A stretch of 64,000 nt of DNA, taken from assembly GCA_002224055.1 (NCBI GenBank), contig AZLU01000107.1, positions 62,001-126,000 of the forward strand. The letters run 5' to 3'. Source of the stretch: Pezizomycotina sp. ARF18. Lineage: Eukaryota; Ascomycota. Below the pieces are notes generated by a model. That model was not told the origin of the DNA and made no database searches. It saw only the letters and a list, made by a program, of their open reading frames with translations. Below, piece after piece: positions 23,798-36,525 of this stretch (its first letter is position 1; each line of letters begins with the position of its first letter). Made by a program: the position numbers and the translations under genes.

Positions 23798-25860
23798 CTA
23801 CGTCCGCCCTCCACCGACTGGGGACCATGCAGGATGCGGTCTTCTCCCGGTGGGAGTCCGCGGCGAGGATTGCTGTGACTCTAGATCCTCAATCTCATCG
23901 CGAAGGTCGCCCGGCGCCCGCTGTGGCCGCACTGGCCTCGGTGGCGCGGGACGTGGCGATCGAAGAGGATTCAAAACAACACCAGCGTGATTGAAATCGC
24001 TACGGGCGCGAGCGCTATACATGTTATCGTACGCGATCATTTCGCGAGGATTGGCGCCCGGTGACGGAATACTGCCTTCGTGCCTCTGCTGCCGAGCCTG
24101 GTGCGCCAAATCTCGACTTCAGTGATCCCACCACTTCGGCTGTTACTGCGGCTTCGCTCCATCTTCTCAGAAATGTTCACCACGTTGACGCCAACGCTAC
24201 CCTTTCGGCCTTGATAGGCGATATGACAGTATCTGCCTCGCTGCCTTTTCTGCCGCCGAAGGATTTATCCGGCGTGTAGGCGAAGTGTCCGCTCTTGTGC
24301 ATGTGGAGGAGAACGAACCCCACCAACCGCGGCCGGAGTCGGAGCTGCTGCCTGACCCCCAGCTCTTGCAGTTCCGTAGCCGTATGAGGAGAGGATCTTG
24401 GGTGCCTTTGCAACGACCAAGGCTCTGAGAGCTGGTGTGCAGGCACAAATATTGCCAGGTTGAGCTCAACTCTAATAGAAGGGTTTGTTAGAGAATTTTT
24501 AAGCACTCAAACCCATGAGTATTTAAAGGGAATGCAAGGCCATTAGAACCAGAGTACTTATGATTAGAAGCAGAGTACGTATGAAAACTTACATCGTCTG
24601 GGTGTCCACCATGACGTAGGATGTAGATTTGTAAGTATAAGCTACATGGTCTTTTATGGCTTGCAGCCTGAAGCCACTCGCGATGCAGGCGCTGTGGAAT
24701 TTTAGATCTGGTTAGCAAACCTTCTCAACACCCCCATTAATGACTCAAACACTTTAGCCTAGAGGTGCAGGGGTATACTAGCTGTTACTCACGAAGCACC
24801 AAAGCCAAAGGTAAATATAACCACGATCCTCTCCCTGGGCCAAAGTTAGAACTTCGCCACCAGCGGCATGGGCAGCCCCCAGATAATAATATCGGTCGCG
24901 ATATTAATCGCGCTCGTGCTGACAGTGAGGGCGCGTATATCTACGTGACAACTCTCTACGAACGCGTTTCGCCAATAGTGTACACTGTCGCATTAGAACA
25001 TCCAAGCGAAGAAGGAGTCGAGAGCATTCCCTAACGAGAGGAATAGCGTAGTTCCAACGCCGATGCGCAAAGATCTTCCAGGACGTCATCTCGTAGTAAA
25101 AGAGTAGGAGAGATAACTTTATAGTGAAGATTGCGAACGGGTAGAGTGCGAACAGGATAAAATAGTACTAGTTGTCCCCTGTTAGTCAATTATCGCAAAA
25201 CAATGTACATACTGATTGGCTAGAGTTAGGAACCGGTGGGTGAACTATGTTCATAGCTGAGTGTATTGGCCATATTGACTCCACGTCTGATCATAGAAGG
25301 CTGCCCATGGGCCGACTGAGAAGAAAAAGGTTAGCAAATGTCTCAAAATAGAACCTTAAGTGGTCGCTGGGAAATGATGGTCTTTACGTAGTTGGCGATC
25401 TGTTCATGGCTCTTAATAGCATGCGTTTTTGAGGGTTAAAAGTGAAAACCTATAAATTTGGAATAAGTACTTACTGTACGACGAACTGCAAGCCCGCCCC
25501 ATACCAAAGTCAATACCTATTGAAAATAAAGAAATATATATTAGTATACTACATATCTTCGCTAAAGCTTGATAAACAAAAGAGACCAAGCATACATATC
25601 CGAGTATAATAGCGTAGTCAAAGCTCAGAATACGGCCAGCAATTGTTTTCCGCGAGTACATCCTAAGGAGATGACAAAAGTCGTGAGGATCGTAAAGAAT
25701 GTGTAGAACGGAATAACTTGCTGTCCGTTACGGGATGATCAACAATTTGCAGCAATTGACCGGCGTAGTATAAAGTCTCGGAGAGAGCCTCATTGCTCCC
25801 GAATAGGTTCAAGTAACCGCTCGCAGTTGCGTTGTCCGTACCCAGGAACGAAGCGAGCAT
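23798..25860 (-). CDS. 7TM rhodopsin-domain (PTH11-like) membrane protein, frame-disrupted
   Basis: An integral membrane protein of the fungal rhodopsin-like/PTH11-like 7TM family, a receptor-like group in Pezizomycotina. Family marks on the minus strand, in order: a TM segment near 25700 (IPFYTFFTILTTFVISLG in a shifted frame), YAIILGYVCLVSFVYQAL near 25570-25640, GIDFGMG near 25500 before a GTAAGTACTT donor, then WAAFYDQTWSQYGQY near 25260-25310. Farther on are INIATDIIIWGLPMPLVAK near 24850-24910 and the seventh helix (VELNLAIFVPA) near 24450. A long Pro/Arg/Ser-rich cytoplasmic tail ends at 23798. Several introns and frame changes split the gene. The N-terminus is uncertain and may extend to 26054, where another open stretch starts. 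It is the first of three such proteins here. Confidence 0.7.
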
Positions 25861-26054
25861 CTCTGTTGTCGCGTTGGATTTCTCAAGAGGAAATTCGCGA
25901 CGTTGACACTAAGACTCCTGTGCGTACGTGCGCGAAGTTTGGCGCTGCGGCGCCGGTCCACAGACAGGTGCTGTAGACTCCGTACATGTCCTTGGGATAT
26001 CGAGGTCAGCATGTCGGATGATGCGCCGGTGTCTGATGAATTTGACGATGACAT

Positions 26055-29000
26055 GGCAGTATATAGGAACCTCGAGAAGTCTATCGATGAGTTGTTATTG
26101 TAAAGTAAGCAATGGGCCCCCCCGTTCGCAGTTTACAAGCGTTCTAGATATTCAATCGTTAGCATAGTATGGCTGTGATACCCTAATGACTATAACAACA
26201 GAGTTACTTACCAGCTTCAAAGAGACCAGAAAACACACCGCGATAATTGAGGTTCGGATGTAAGTCACAAAGAACAAGCGACAAGGTTGTGAATAAGTAG
26301 GAATAGGAAGGACAATAATGAACTTTGTTTGTAAACGAGATAGCGGGAAATACCCGGATTAATAGGAAATGAGCAAGTCCAGGGATTGTTCTATCGACGT
26401 GCTCGGATGCCAGACCCTTATGCGAGCGAGATCAAGACCCGTTCTCCGCCTCCAGTAGATAGTAAGTCTTGTTTGGATACCAGACAATAAAGTGATATAT
26501 GAAATACGGGGACCTAATTTTAATCATTTTAATAATAGCAGGTTCGCACCATTAGCAATATTTTTTAGTACATATATAACTCGATAAGCAATCGAAATTA
26601 CAATATTCGTTATATTATTGAATTCGTCGCCGCAGATCAATTTGCTCCAGAGAATACTTGTACCTTGTCGATTTCAAAAAGAAAAAGTTTCCCTAAACAA
26701 GTTTCGTGGAAAGGACTCCACTTTACGCCCGTCAGCATGATTGTTCTGGAGTGCGTCCTGATCATGATGTCTCCATGAAGCGGAAAATGTTGGAGAACAC
26801 AGTCTAAAATAAAACGAAGATAGGGCTACCATATCAGTAGATATGAACGTTTAAGAATGGCTCGAGCGAAGCGGTTGTCCATCGCAAGAGCAGGCTAACC
26901 GTTTATGGGCCTTTATATACACACATGCCGCGGGCCTGCCCTTCTTGTGTTTTTTTATTCTAAGTGTCAGCCCATCCTCTATCGGAAATGGTCTCTTAAT
27001 GTTCAGTTTGACAATTGATTAACTTATCTTTGGTGGGGTCCTTTTAGCTAGACAGTGGACCGCGAGATGACAATCCAACTCTTTAAAGTCTCCGCTAACG
27101 GTGCTAGTCAAGTGAAATACCATCAGCTCTACCATCATTTACCGACTAAGAGAGGGAACCATTTAAGTTAATTCGCCTCTTATTGATTCTTACGAAATTT
27201 GAAGCAATTTCATCTAATATTACTTCAGTGAATCCCTAGGTAAATGGTATATTTGGTATTCGTTTCTTATATCTGACGCTGAAATTGGGGTCTCGCTTGT
27301 TCGCTTGACGTAAGCGATGATCCATGGCTCGGTTGGAAATTCTGTCCCAGAACGCCACCGAAACGCCTCCCTCAGGAACCAGCGACACGCAAGTGCGGAA
27401 GAGCGTGTTTGAGGCATCTTGAGACTTTCACCTAGCTTATAAGAAGGTACTACGAAAGAGCCACTGGGACTTCTGATGGCGGGGGCGCATACTGGATCCA
27501 CCCCATCGGCCACGTCCGGTGAATGTAACTCGAGAAACCGGTTTTTTATTTTCATTGGTATCCTGTTATCTCCACCTGGAAAGTCTAGAGAACCGTCACG
27601 CTGCATCCCCACCCCTCTGAGCAACCTGCTGACTATAGATCAAGGACCTTTGCCATTCTAGATAATCTATTCATTCGTTGGTATGGTTAGTGTGAAGAAA
27701 TAAGCGTCGAGTCGGTCAACTCGGCTTGACGGGATCCCTCAGTCGCTGGACCATGGAAGATGAGACAAAAAGCTCGAAAATGATTGGTCTGACGATCCCT
27801 AATCCAGTTTAAAATAGATGCAGAAAGCCACCATGCACGCATCTACAATCTCTGCCTGTCAAAGGCCGCCGAATTCGATATTTTGTGCTTGAGCCCGCAA
27901 GCCTCTTTCGGGAGCCCCCTTTTCGGCTTTTCGGTGAACGGTCTGACGCAGCGAGTTTCATGGCCGAAATGAGGTGGCGTTTAAAATATACAGGTTCTCC
28001 TGATTGTGTAAACGACCCGATTCAGGAGAAGCTCTATCGAACGCCCGCGTATGGTTCTTATCTCTTGAAGTAATCTCAGGTATTTTTCACGATGATTGAG
28101 GTCTCGATGCAGGCTCCTCTCGCAACACGGCTCGAGTAGCGAAGCAACAGGGTTGTGGGGAGATCAATGGTCGACAAGGGACTAGTAACACCCACACGTC
28201 CTACTCAAGCCCCGACCGAGACAGCTGTCTCAGCCTGACGCAATGCATTTTTAAATAAGATCTCAACGGTGCGGTGGCATTCATGGCATCTGGGCTCTGC
28301 TGTTCGTCCACCCATCACTTCTTTCTCCCCTTGCTCAGATCTGGAAGAATACTGAGAATCCAAGCATCGACGTCCTGGAGTGACAAGAGAGCTCCGTTTA
28401 GGTGAGGATTCTGCGGTAAAATCGCCTTTTGTTTATGCATATAGGGTATTCGTTAATCCAATTTATGATGCAGAAGTTGAAACAAATTTGAAAACGGTGT
28501 CTCCGAGTGCCAGCTAGGGAAAACATCATTAGCGACTATAGAGCTTTCAATCGACTACTTGAAGTATATCTAAGCGTACAGAGGGTACAGTAGAAGATCT
28601 TCCTCAGTCATGGGTGTTTCATCTTCTGAAGTACAAGCTTAGGAGACATCAGCCATTCCATCCCGCAGTATAGGTTGCTTGGGCATCGGTCACACTCCGG
28701 CATAGAACAAGATTATATTTCATGTGTTATTAGAAACCTGATAACAGTAAATCAACGAACTCAAAATTAAAGTGACCAATTTCATCGAAAGACCCACTCG
28801 TTGTCATGTATTCGCGCAGTTTTGATCTAATCCTTTGAATCTCCAGAGTCATTCCTCAGTAGCCAGCCCCTGTTGCTTTTAATCTATCGAGATCGGCAAA
28901 AAGTAGCGAGACTAAACATGTTTGACGAAAATTAGCGATTTGCCAACATGAAATTCGGAGCTATTTGCGTTACTGGCGAGAAGGGATACTGGTAACGAGA

Positions 29001-29314
29001 GACAAATTGCTTAGTTTCCTCCCAGTCGGAAACGACGTCGGGTGAGCGACCAGGAACAGTTCCTGACCCAAACATTGCATTAGCCCAAACAGGAGACTTT
29101 GACAGCCATTTCTCCTTTCGTCTGTCTCCTCTTCCACTCGGATGCCTCATCGTCGTGAAATACATACATAAACCCGGTCCTGTTGCTCTTTGAAGTTTTG
29201 ACTATTCTTTGAACCAACCTAATCTTCAGGCAGAAGGCCGATCATCAAGTTCTTCGCAAGTTTGTTGTCCTGTTAATCTATTACTTGCTTCTATTCTCCA
29301 GAAATCTACGCAGA
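26055..29314. other. no recognisable gene
   Basis: A 3.3-kb stretch. The longest open stretches are 27220-27624 minus (134 codons starting MLRGVGMQRDGSLDFPGG), 27885-28073 plus and 28932-29165 minus. None shows a domain, signal peptide or splice context I trust. The first is uninterrupted for 400 bp and could be an unknown gene. Confidence 0.35.
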
Positions 29315-30234
29315 ATGCACTTATTACTTACAACGATATTATCATTTTCCGTTCTGCAGCTGTCGGCTGCGAGAAATTACGCCGTTCGCTGGTCGGGGGG
29401 CTTCCGCAAACGCGACGCTGGTGGTCCAGCGGAAGGTCCCTTATATAATATAGGAGATGTCCATCCTGACTTCCCGCAGGTGACGCCACCCCCATCTGCT
29501 CATGAACTCCTCAAACGTCAGGGAGGTACGACCGAGTACTACATCGACAGTCCAGCCACTTCATGGCGACTCCGGGAGGATCCTGCCAGGCTGGAGGCTC
29601 CACAAGCACGCTCTGCCCCTTGGGCTACGAGTGCACCTGTCAGGTAGCTGGTAGTAGTAGCTGTTTGACGACTACTATTGCGAATCTCGGAGCGGGCTGC
29701 AGTAGCTTCGCCGGTGCTGTGAATCAGCCGGCCACTACCATTTGGGACTTGGGATTGGCGACTATAAAAACCTGGGCTTCTGCCTATGGGCAGTGTGGTG
29801 GCACCACGCTGCCGCCGGAACACGTAAGTTGGAGAACTTTCTCTTTTTAATTCCCCTTCTTGAATGAGAATTACAACTTGCTAACTCCACATTATTTACA
29901 GCATGGAACGGCCAAATGACATAATGCCCCCATCGGCGAGATGTGCGCCTGCCGGAACATCTACTACTCGCAGTGTCTCCCCACAGAATCCGTCAGTAAT
30001 GACGGTGACTGCCCGGAAATCGCAATGGATGCCCCGCCGACAATGGCAACCACCCGCCTCCAACTGCGACTGCATCGATGTATTCCCAATGCGGTGGGAC
30101 GTGCTGGAATGGCCCTACGAACTGCCCCACGGTGAACGGCACCCCAGCGAGCTGTAGCGAGCTGTTGGTCACAGACTTCGCCGGATCCCGGCGGTTACGC
30201 CATGTGCGATACAACTCGTCCCGGGGGCGGATAG
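29315..30234 (+). CDS. secreted protein with CBM1-like cysteine modules, frame-disrupted
   Basis: A secreted protein with repeats like the fungal cellulose-binding CBM1 fold. The start at 29315 gives a signal peptide (MHLLLTTILSFSVLQLSA). A dibasic KR (near residue 28) and a second KR (HELLKRQGG) follow, likely Kex2 sites. Module 1 (CPLGYECTC, near 29610-29680) is partial. Module 2 reads YGQCGG, then after an intron WNGQMTC, CPIGEMCAC and YYSQC, near 29785-29975. Module 3 reads YSQCGGTCWNGPTNC near 30080-30135. The spaced Gln/Cys/Gly-Gly and Trp-Asn-Gly-pattern is the CBM1 signature. The intron begins GTAAGTTGG at about 29824 and ends TTTACAG near 29901. The stop is at 30234, after RPGGG. No catalytic domain is seen, so it may bind wall polysaccharide. 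A few frame slips are present. Confidence 0.7.
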
Positions 30235-31237
30235 TTCAGGATGGTTCGCCGGCAGCGTATCCTACGCCCGAACCGGTCTTCGGCCTGCCACCTCAAGCAA
30301 GGGCGTTCGCTATCCCTATTGGATTCTGAATGTGGCAAGGCTTGATATCTGCGTCCTTGATGCAGAGTGGCGCCTGAAAAGCCTTCCTCTTTCAGAAGCT
30401 AGTCGCTGAAAGCATATGTATATTGCCTTTTTCCGCTATCTTTACTCAGAGGTCTTAATAGCGCTAGTATAGTCTGAAACATGTAATATAGCAAGATTAA
30501 TCATTTCTCGTCGATATCGCTTGCGACTGCGCAACGTATACTGCATGGATATCCGAATCGCGATGTTATGCAGAGTGATCACAAAAAGCATTGCTCCCTA
30601 TAGCTCGCAACTAGCGTCAGGCTTCAGGAAGATTTCCTGGTGATAGAGTCATGGTGTTTTCCCGCTTGTCATACAGATCGTGCTTTTAGTATTTAGGATC
30701 ATGAACCAGGAGAGTTCGATTACGCCTCGGATCAAGTTGCTTGATTGAGCCTTTCCCGCATCCTGGGACGAAGCAAGGGATAAAACAAGGAACAAACACT
30801 AAAGGAGAAACATGGCGGATTGGTGTTCCGTGCTTTGTTAAGCCACCATGCTTCGAAAAGGCGTGTTTGCAGACTTCTATATGAGAACCGCGATAAAGCT
30901 CCAACAATTTAACGTAAGCAAGGCTTGCGAGCGATTGACACCGCTAGAAGTCCTTACTGCAAGGAGGATTAGCTAGACCTCTTCGCCATCGAATCGGGGA
31001 CTTTGTTCGCAACCAATACCATTCGACGAGTACTGAAAAGTCTAAAAGAAATCTTCGCGAGCTTAGTTCTACGCCCAGTTCCACGTTACGGACGACTTAC
31101 CTCGCAGCAGAACGGAGCAAGCAGGGTCTTGCTTCCGGCAATTCCCGCCTTCGCCATCACTTGCGGTCGCACCAACTCCCATTTTGTGGAGACGCCGCTC
31201 CCCACTTGGTATTGCGCATCTCGTACGTCATAGAAAG
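30235..31237. other. intergenic region
   Basis: No gene is recognised. Short open stretches at 30686-30907 minus and 31003-31233 plus have no motif; the latter runs directly into the P450 promoter. Confidence 0.4.
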
Positions 31238-33116
31238 ATGATTTCGGACTCATATTTCGGGACGTTTCTGCCCTGGTTCCTAAGAGCTAAGCACGAATCC
31301 CCGGGCTCTGGAAACATTGTCAAAACGTGCCTCGTATTGTTCTCGTCGTGGATAGTAGCGAGCCTTGTCTGCCGGGTAATCTACCGGTTATATTTCCATC
31401 CTCTCGCATCTATACCAGGGCCTAAGCTCGCGGCCTGCACCTGGCTCGTAGAGTTTTGGTACAATACTTGCCTCAGAGGGAGCTACTACAGACGTATTGA
31501 TGAATACCACCAAAAATATGGTGAGCAGTGATGATCTTTAGCTGTTGAATTTGGCAAAACTAAAATTCGGATGATTCCCGTTTGATAGGCCCGATCGTTC
31601 GGGTAACACCGGATGAGGTTCATCTCCGTGGTATCGAAGGATACGAACTGGTCTACAAGCAACACAAATTTCCGAAGGATGCCGACCTGTACTCGAGCTT
31701 CTCAGGAGACGACCATGCCAGCCTCTTCATCGCGGCCTCAATACATGAAAGTACAGCGAGGCGTAGGCCGCTTGCGCAAATGTTCTCAGCCCGGGCCGTG
31801 GGAGAAATCAGCTGGCTAATCCAGCAACATGTTGATACTCTTTGTTCCAAAATCTCCTCGGTCGGAGAAGGTGTCTCGGTAGACATGCACAGAAATCTGC
31901 GATGGATGAGCCTGGATGTGCTCTCGCATTACGCGTTCGGGGAATCTTTCGGTTTGCTCACTAATTTTGCCTTTGCAAGAGAATTTACGATTGCTTCCAG
32001 ACTATCGCACCGTCGCTATGGCCGTTTCGTATGCTACCCAAGTCAGTCGTTTACGCGATCACGCATATAGGCAGTGGCTTCCCGGCTATGCAGCGGATAT
32101 TTCATCTGTCTCAGGCTCAGATCCGGAAGATACGGGCGGTGAATGAGGAGGAAACGGACGAAACGCTGACGCACCGGACAATTTTTCATGAGCTCATGAA
32201 TGCGGAGTTCAAACTAGGCGATGGTAGAGTTATGAAGATGAGCGATAGAATGCTTAGTGGGGAAGCCGCGAGCTTGACATTTGCATCGGCGGAGACCACT
32301 GGGAGCGCCATGGAAATGACATTGCTTGGAATCCTTGCCGATAGAGATGTGCACCGGAACCTCAGAAAGGAGTTAGAAGAAGCGACCGAAGCTGCTGAAG
32401 ATGATTCCAGCGTCAAAGCGCTCTCCAGGCTCCCATATCTTGTGAGAACTTCTTTCTGTTTTAAGGTGCCAATTTAATCCTTCGATGAAATCAAGCTAAC
32501 ATCACGCCAACTTAATGAAGACATCTTGTATTAAAGAGGGGCTACGGTACGCTTCTCGTCACAATCTCCGCGTTTATGATGTCACAGCCTAACTCCAATA
32601 TATCGATAGACTATCTCATGGCGCTTTGGGACGGTTGCCCCGCGTAGTCAACGCGGCCAATATTGAGTTTCAAGGATACAAACTCCCGATCGGCGTAGGT
32701 TCCTCAGACATCACCACTTGAAATACCTTATATCATAAATGAAGGCTGAGAACATGACCCGGACATTACACGCAGACAGTCGTATCGTCTAGCAATTATA
32801 ACATCCACCGAAACCCAGTCATTTTCCCTCGCCAAACTCCTACAGGCCAGAACGCTGGCTGCAAGACGATTCGAAGGAGCTGAATAGATATCTCCTCTCC
32901 TTCGGAAAGGGGCACAGGTCATGTTTAGGGTTGGACCTAGCTTGGGCTGAGCTCTATGCCACAGTTGGAACTTTGATTAGAAAGTTTCCTAGCATACGAC
33001 TTGCGGAGGGAAGCGTTGAAGCTGTGGAAGAAATTGAATACGAAGACTACTTCTTAAATTACGTTGCTACAGGAGGAGGACGCTGTTCATTGCTACGTGA
33101 ACCGATCATCCTGTAA
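31238..33116 (+). CDS. cytochrome P450 monooxygenase, frame-disrupted
   Basis: A membrane-anchored haem monooxygenase. The start at 31238 ([14 protein letters not shown]) leads to a TM anchor ([20 protein letters not shown]) and the proline hinge ([13 protein letters not shown]). Intron 1 is 31521-31588 and joins KYG to [13 protein letters not shown]. The C-helix region reads [15 protein letters not shown]. The I-helix oxygen-binding motif is seen as [12 protein letters not shown] near 32280-32315. Intron 2 is 32442-32520, after which [11 protein letters not shown] carries the K-helix ExxR (EGLR). The haem loop [10 protein letters not shown] lies near 32900-32929 with its cysteine thiolate intact. 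The end resembles that of fungal secondary-metabolism P450s. About four frame slips are present. Substrate and CYP family cannot be fixed from sequence alone, and no biosynthetic backbone gene is nearby. Confidence 0.85.
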
Positions 33117-33428
33117 TCTTTGGTCCGATACACACAAGACGCTTTGAAGTCTACCGAGCTTGATGTTGTGCCTAACCAAGCTGTCGCTTCAACTAGAACT
33201 AACTTCTAAGGGGGACAGTGGATTCTAGTCTTCGAAGAGCATCCTAATTTTGTCAGATTTCGTTCAGGTTCAAAATCAATTATCACAATATATTTTCTCC
33301 ATAGCTAGATTATAAATTCGTGCTCTTGAAAGCACTATTAAACATAACTAGAATCATCTACGTAAAGTAACTATTGAAACAAAACGCCATAATTCAGGTT
33401 CTCTAGTACATACTACTACACATCGAAA

Positions 33429-33683
33429 TCAGGCCGCCACGGCACAAAGTCTCAAATTTGTTCGTAATGCTGTTGCTTCGTGATACGAAGGCGGAGGAAT
33501 ATCGTAAACAACGCTGTCCTCTTCTCCGAGCGTCCAGTTAATGACACCCGTTAAATGTGATTTGACAGAGATCTGGTCGGCGGGACCTGGACTCTGGATA
33601 GAGATGGCGCCTTGAACTCTATCGCCGGGCATATAATATGATTTTGAGGGGCCAGAAAAGGCAATTAAACATTGAGACGTCAT
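33429..33683 (-). CDS. arrestin-like N-terminal fragment
   Basis: A single-frame 84-codon minus-strand ORF starts MTSQCLIAFSGPSKSYYMPG. The pattern YMPGDRVQGAISIQSP followed by ISVKSHLTGVINW resembles the first strands of an arrestin N domain, and PPPSYHE contains a PPxY-like motif used by arrestin-related adaptors to bind Rsp5-type ubiquitin ligases. A full arrestin is 300 residues or more, so this is a fragment, or the rest is lost or out of frame downstream. The match is by eye and uncertain. Confidence 0.4.
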   Translation of the reverse strand: MTSQCLIAFSGPSKSYYMPGDRVQGAISIQSPGPADQISVKSHLTGVINWTLGEEDSVVYDIPPPSYHEATALRTNLRLCAVAA

Positions 33684-35585
33684 GGTGAAGCAAATTTATG
33701 AGTGTAGAGGACTTTGGGGGGGGGTTGATTAATAACTGGCTAGCTACACAAGGTGAAGGGGGTTTTTTTTTCTTTGAATGCGCGATTCTAAGCAAGTGTA
33801 GACTGTCTCTCGGAATCGCCTACGATCTCTCTCCCTCATCTCTCAACACACAATGCACATTCAATTGCGATAAAGTCAAACAACGTGAACGAGCGGTTTG
33901 TGAATGAGCGAAATAAGGCTACCCATGTCTTCCGATCTTGTTACCGACGAGTCAGAAGAAACGGCGACATCTCAAAATTACGCTATTGAATAATCACTTT
34001 CGAGTAGAATCTTCACAAGCCACATTCCCCTGGAGTTCTGGACTACCCTGGTGTGGCCGGTGAATACAATATCTTAACTATCCATGTATCATCGCAGCGG
34101 AAACGTCCGTCGTTGCGTTTAGTTTCTCGTTGCCAGTCCTGTTGCTTGTAATGGCTGGCCTTGAGGACATTTAGCCAGCGCGCCTATATTAGATATAGGA
34201 GCCTTTCTAGAAAGTCATAGCAAGACAAAAAAGGCACGAATATGACCAGGTTCTTCGAATCCGTACTCAGCCTCCACACGCCTTCCCCCCGCGCTATGGC
34301 TCCAGGTAATATTCAGCTGAGTTCAATGGCGTGGGCACGGAGCGCTGCCGCAAAATCTTGCCAAGATTCTATGAGCACCTTCCTGTTTGGCTACTTTAAC
34401 GGATTCTCTGAGGCCTCATACACGTATTCGAAGGTGCCCTACTCGTCTCCAGGGTTAATTGCGAAGATCTATAATTTTCCGCGTAAGTTGGGCGATTGCG
34501 GAACCATTCCCACCGAGTTGCGATAAACGTTGGTCTCGATCTACGGATCTCTCCAGAACAAGCAGGTATGAGTATCTAACCCTTCTCCGGCGAGCCTAAA
34601 GTTCTCTAACTCTAGACGACCGCCTAGGAAACCGCCTAGGAAACTCCTGGGCAGAAGCACCTCCAGAAGGACAGAGGTAGAATCTAGCGCTCGCGTGGTG
34701 CTAAGTCCTTGTTCCTCCTACCAGTCTACATAAGATTATTTTTGGGCAGTCTTCCTGCGAAGAGCTCTTTCTAAACCTTTTGTCCCCGCGAAATTACCAA
34801 GGATGACACTCGAATACCAAGGCTTCGCACCCTTCGTTGTAGCCTCGAGTTTTTCAAAACTCAAACTGTCTTGTAACGAGCGTCTGACGTCGTTCTATTC
34901 TGTGGCTCCAACTCGCTTAGTCGAGACAGTCCCATCAATAGCTTTGTAAATCTGGAGATGGCCAGCGTTCAAATTCCTTCTAATGTGTTCCTTAAGGCTA
35001 ATTAAGGAAAGGTGAGAGTGTGGCGAACTTTGGAAGTTTCACGGTCCGAGCATTTCCCTCAATCTGTTCGTGTTCCTAAACCACTCCCCCGCAGATGAAG
35101 GGAGAAGCGAGACAGCCTCACCTGGAGGACTTATAGTTGCAAAGATAGCCCTGCCCACGAGTTAACGTTTGTTCGCATCTTAAAATAATGATATCAGAAT
35201 TACGACAAGTACTTGGCTCTGCCTTCTAGTAGGTCAAGAATGTTCGGAACCGGACGCTCGCTCGTAAGTCTTAGGGCTATGCTATCCGTTCGCTTGACTT
35301 GAGCTTCAAGACCCTCCCAGTCAGATCTAGATATCCCCAATGTTGCAAACCCTTCACTCACTGGATGGTTTATTGTACATCTAGTAGGTCCGTGAAAATT
35401 ATAAATATGGGCGTGACGCTGCTCTGATAATTTATCCTACAGTCCAAAGGTCGAATCGGATTAGAGTCTACACCTCCACGTTCTACCTCAATTTAACGAA
35501 CCCAAAAGTCCTAGCTATCAGTACTTATACTATAGCCCTATCAAATTCAAAATTAATATTCTTCCCCGCTCTTTACCATTCTAAA
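33684..35585. other. no recognisable gene
   Basis: A plus-strand open stretch at 34242-34526 (94 codons, MTRFFESVLSLHTPSP) follows a TATA-like TATATTAGATATAGG near 34182; I recognise no family. The rest shows nothing on either strand. Confidence 0.35.
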
Positions 35586-35964
35586 ATGTTGGCCAAACAA
35601 TTTCTTGCCCTGATCGCGGCGACTGTATCGCCAGCGCTCTTCCTATTGCGAAGACTACACGGGTACTTTTGCCAAAAGGCAAGACGTCCTGGGTTATCCA
35701 CAGGAATTACCCTGACCCCAACGTGTATCCTACAGGAAATGACCCATACGCGACGACCCCTGTAGCAAGCACGCCAACCGACGCTAATAATAACCGCCCT
35801 TTCAAGCCCACGAACTACCAACCTGGTGGACCAACGACCCAAACTGGAACTCCGCCCCATACACAAACCCGATGAACACCTACCCACCTCCCGCAAACTT
35901 CCCTTCCGGTGGTGGCGCGAGTGACGGTAGTGGAAATGGCGGCTATTTCTACGGGAAGCATTAA
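35586..35964 (+). CDS. small secreted proline/threonine-rich protein, frame-disrupted
   Basis: A secreted protein of about 125 residues. The start at 35586 gives a signal peptide (MLAKQFLALIAATV) followed by a Kex2-type KR (TFAKRQDVLGYP, near 35680). The mature part is rich in Pro, Thr, Asn and Gly (TPTDANNNRPFKPTNYQPGG) with no cysteine, and ends GNGGYFYGKH at 35964. Two or three frame slips are needed to read it through. There is no intron and no known domain. Signal, propeptide and small mature part fit a secreted effector-like or cell-wall-associated protein. It is convergent with the tryptophan-repeat gene at 36526. Confidence 0.55.
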
Positions 35965-36525
35965 CATTGTCTGCGGTATAAGCTAGGAGTCAGATAGAGA
36001 GGTATTTCAGTTGTCTAAATTACCTGTTTTGCTATTCAATGGTTCTTTACGACGTCCTTCAGACATTGTTTTTCTTTAAGATACTTAAATCGATCGTTTG
36101 TTTCTATATTTCAAGCACATTACCCAAATACATTTACGATGTCATGGTTTAGGGCTACTTATACGCCAAGTCTTCGGTTACTTTAGATATATAAAGTGCC
36201 CGAATATTTGTACTGAGCCTTTTAGATACTGTAGAAGTCATGGACGTATCGATATTCCGTTGCAATAGTTGCTTTTTGAATTTCATCACTTGATTTCATG
36301 GATCAGGCACAAGTTAGGCTTAATGGAAAGTATGATCCATAATACTAAGTATTCTATATTATGCTAAATCGTTCCCAGTAATATGCAAAGCCCCCTTAAA
36401 CTCAAACTCTATGAAATGTTCAAGCTTGAAAAAGCTTCAATGGGTATAACTATCTTGACTAGTTCCATTTACCGAATAAACAATGTATTAAGAGTTTAAA
36501 TGCCAAATTATTACTGCCACCGCTA
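35965..36525. other. intergenic region between convergent genes
   Basis: AT-rich; nothing coding is seen. It probably holds both 3' ends. Confidence 0.5.

Noticed and set aside
29539-29823. Minus-strand frame over the CBM1-like gene
   Set aside because: It is the antisense shadow of the cysteine modules.
31238-33116. A secondary-metabolite cluster around the P450
   Set aside because: No PKS, NRPS, terpene synthase or cluster transcription factor is visible within the window.
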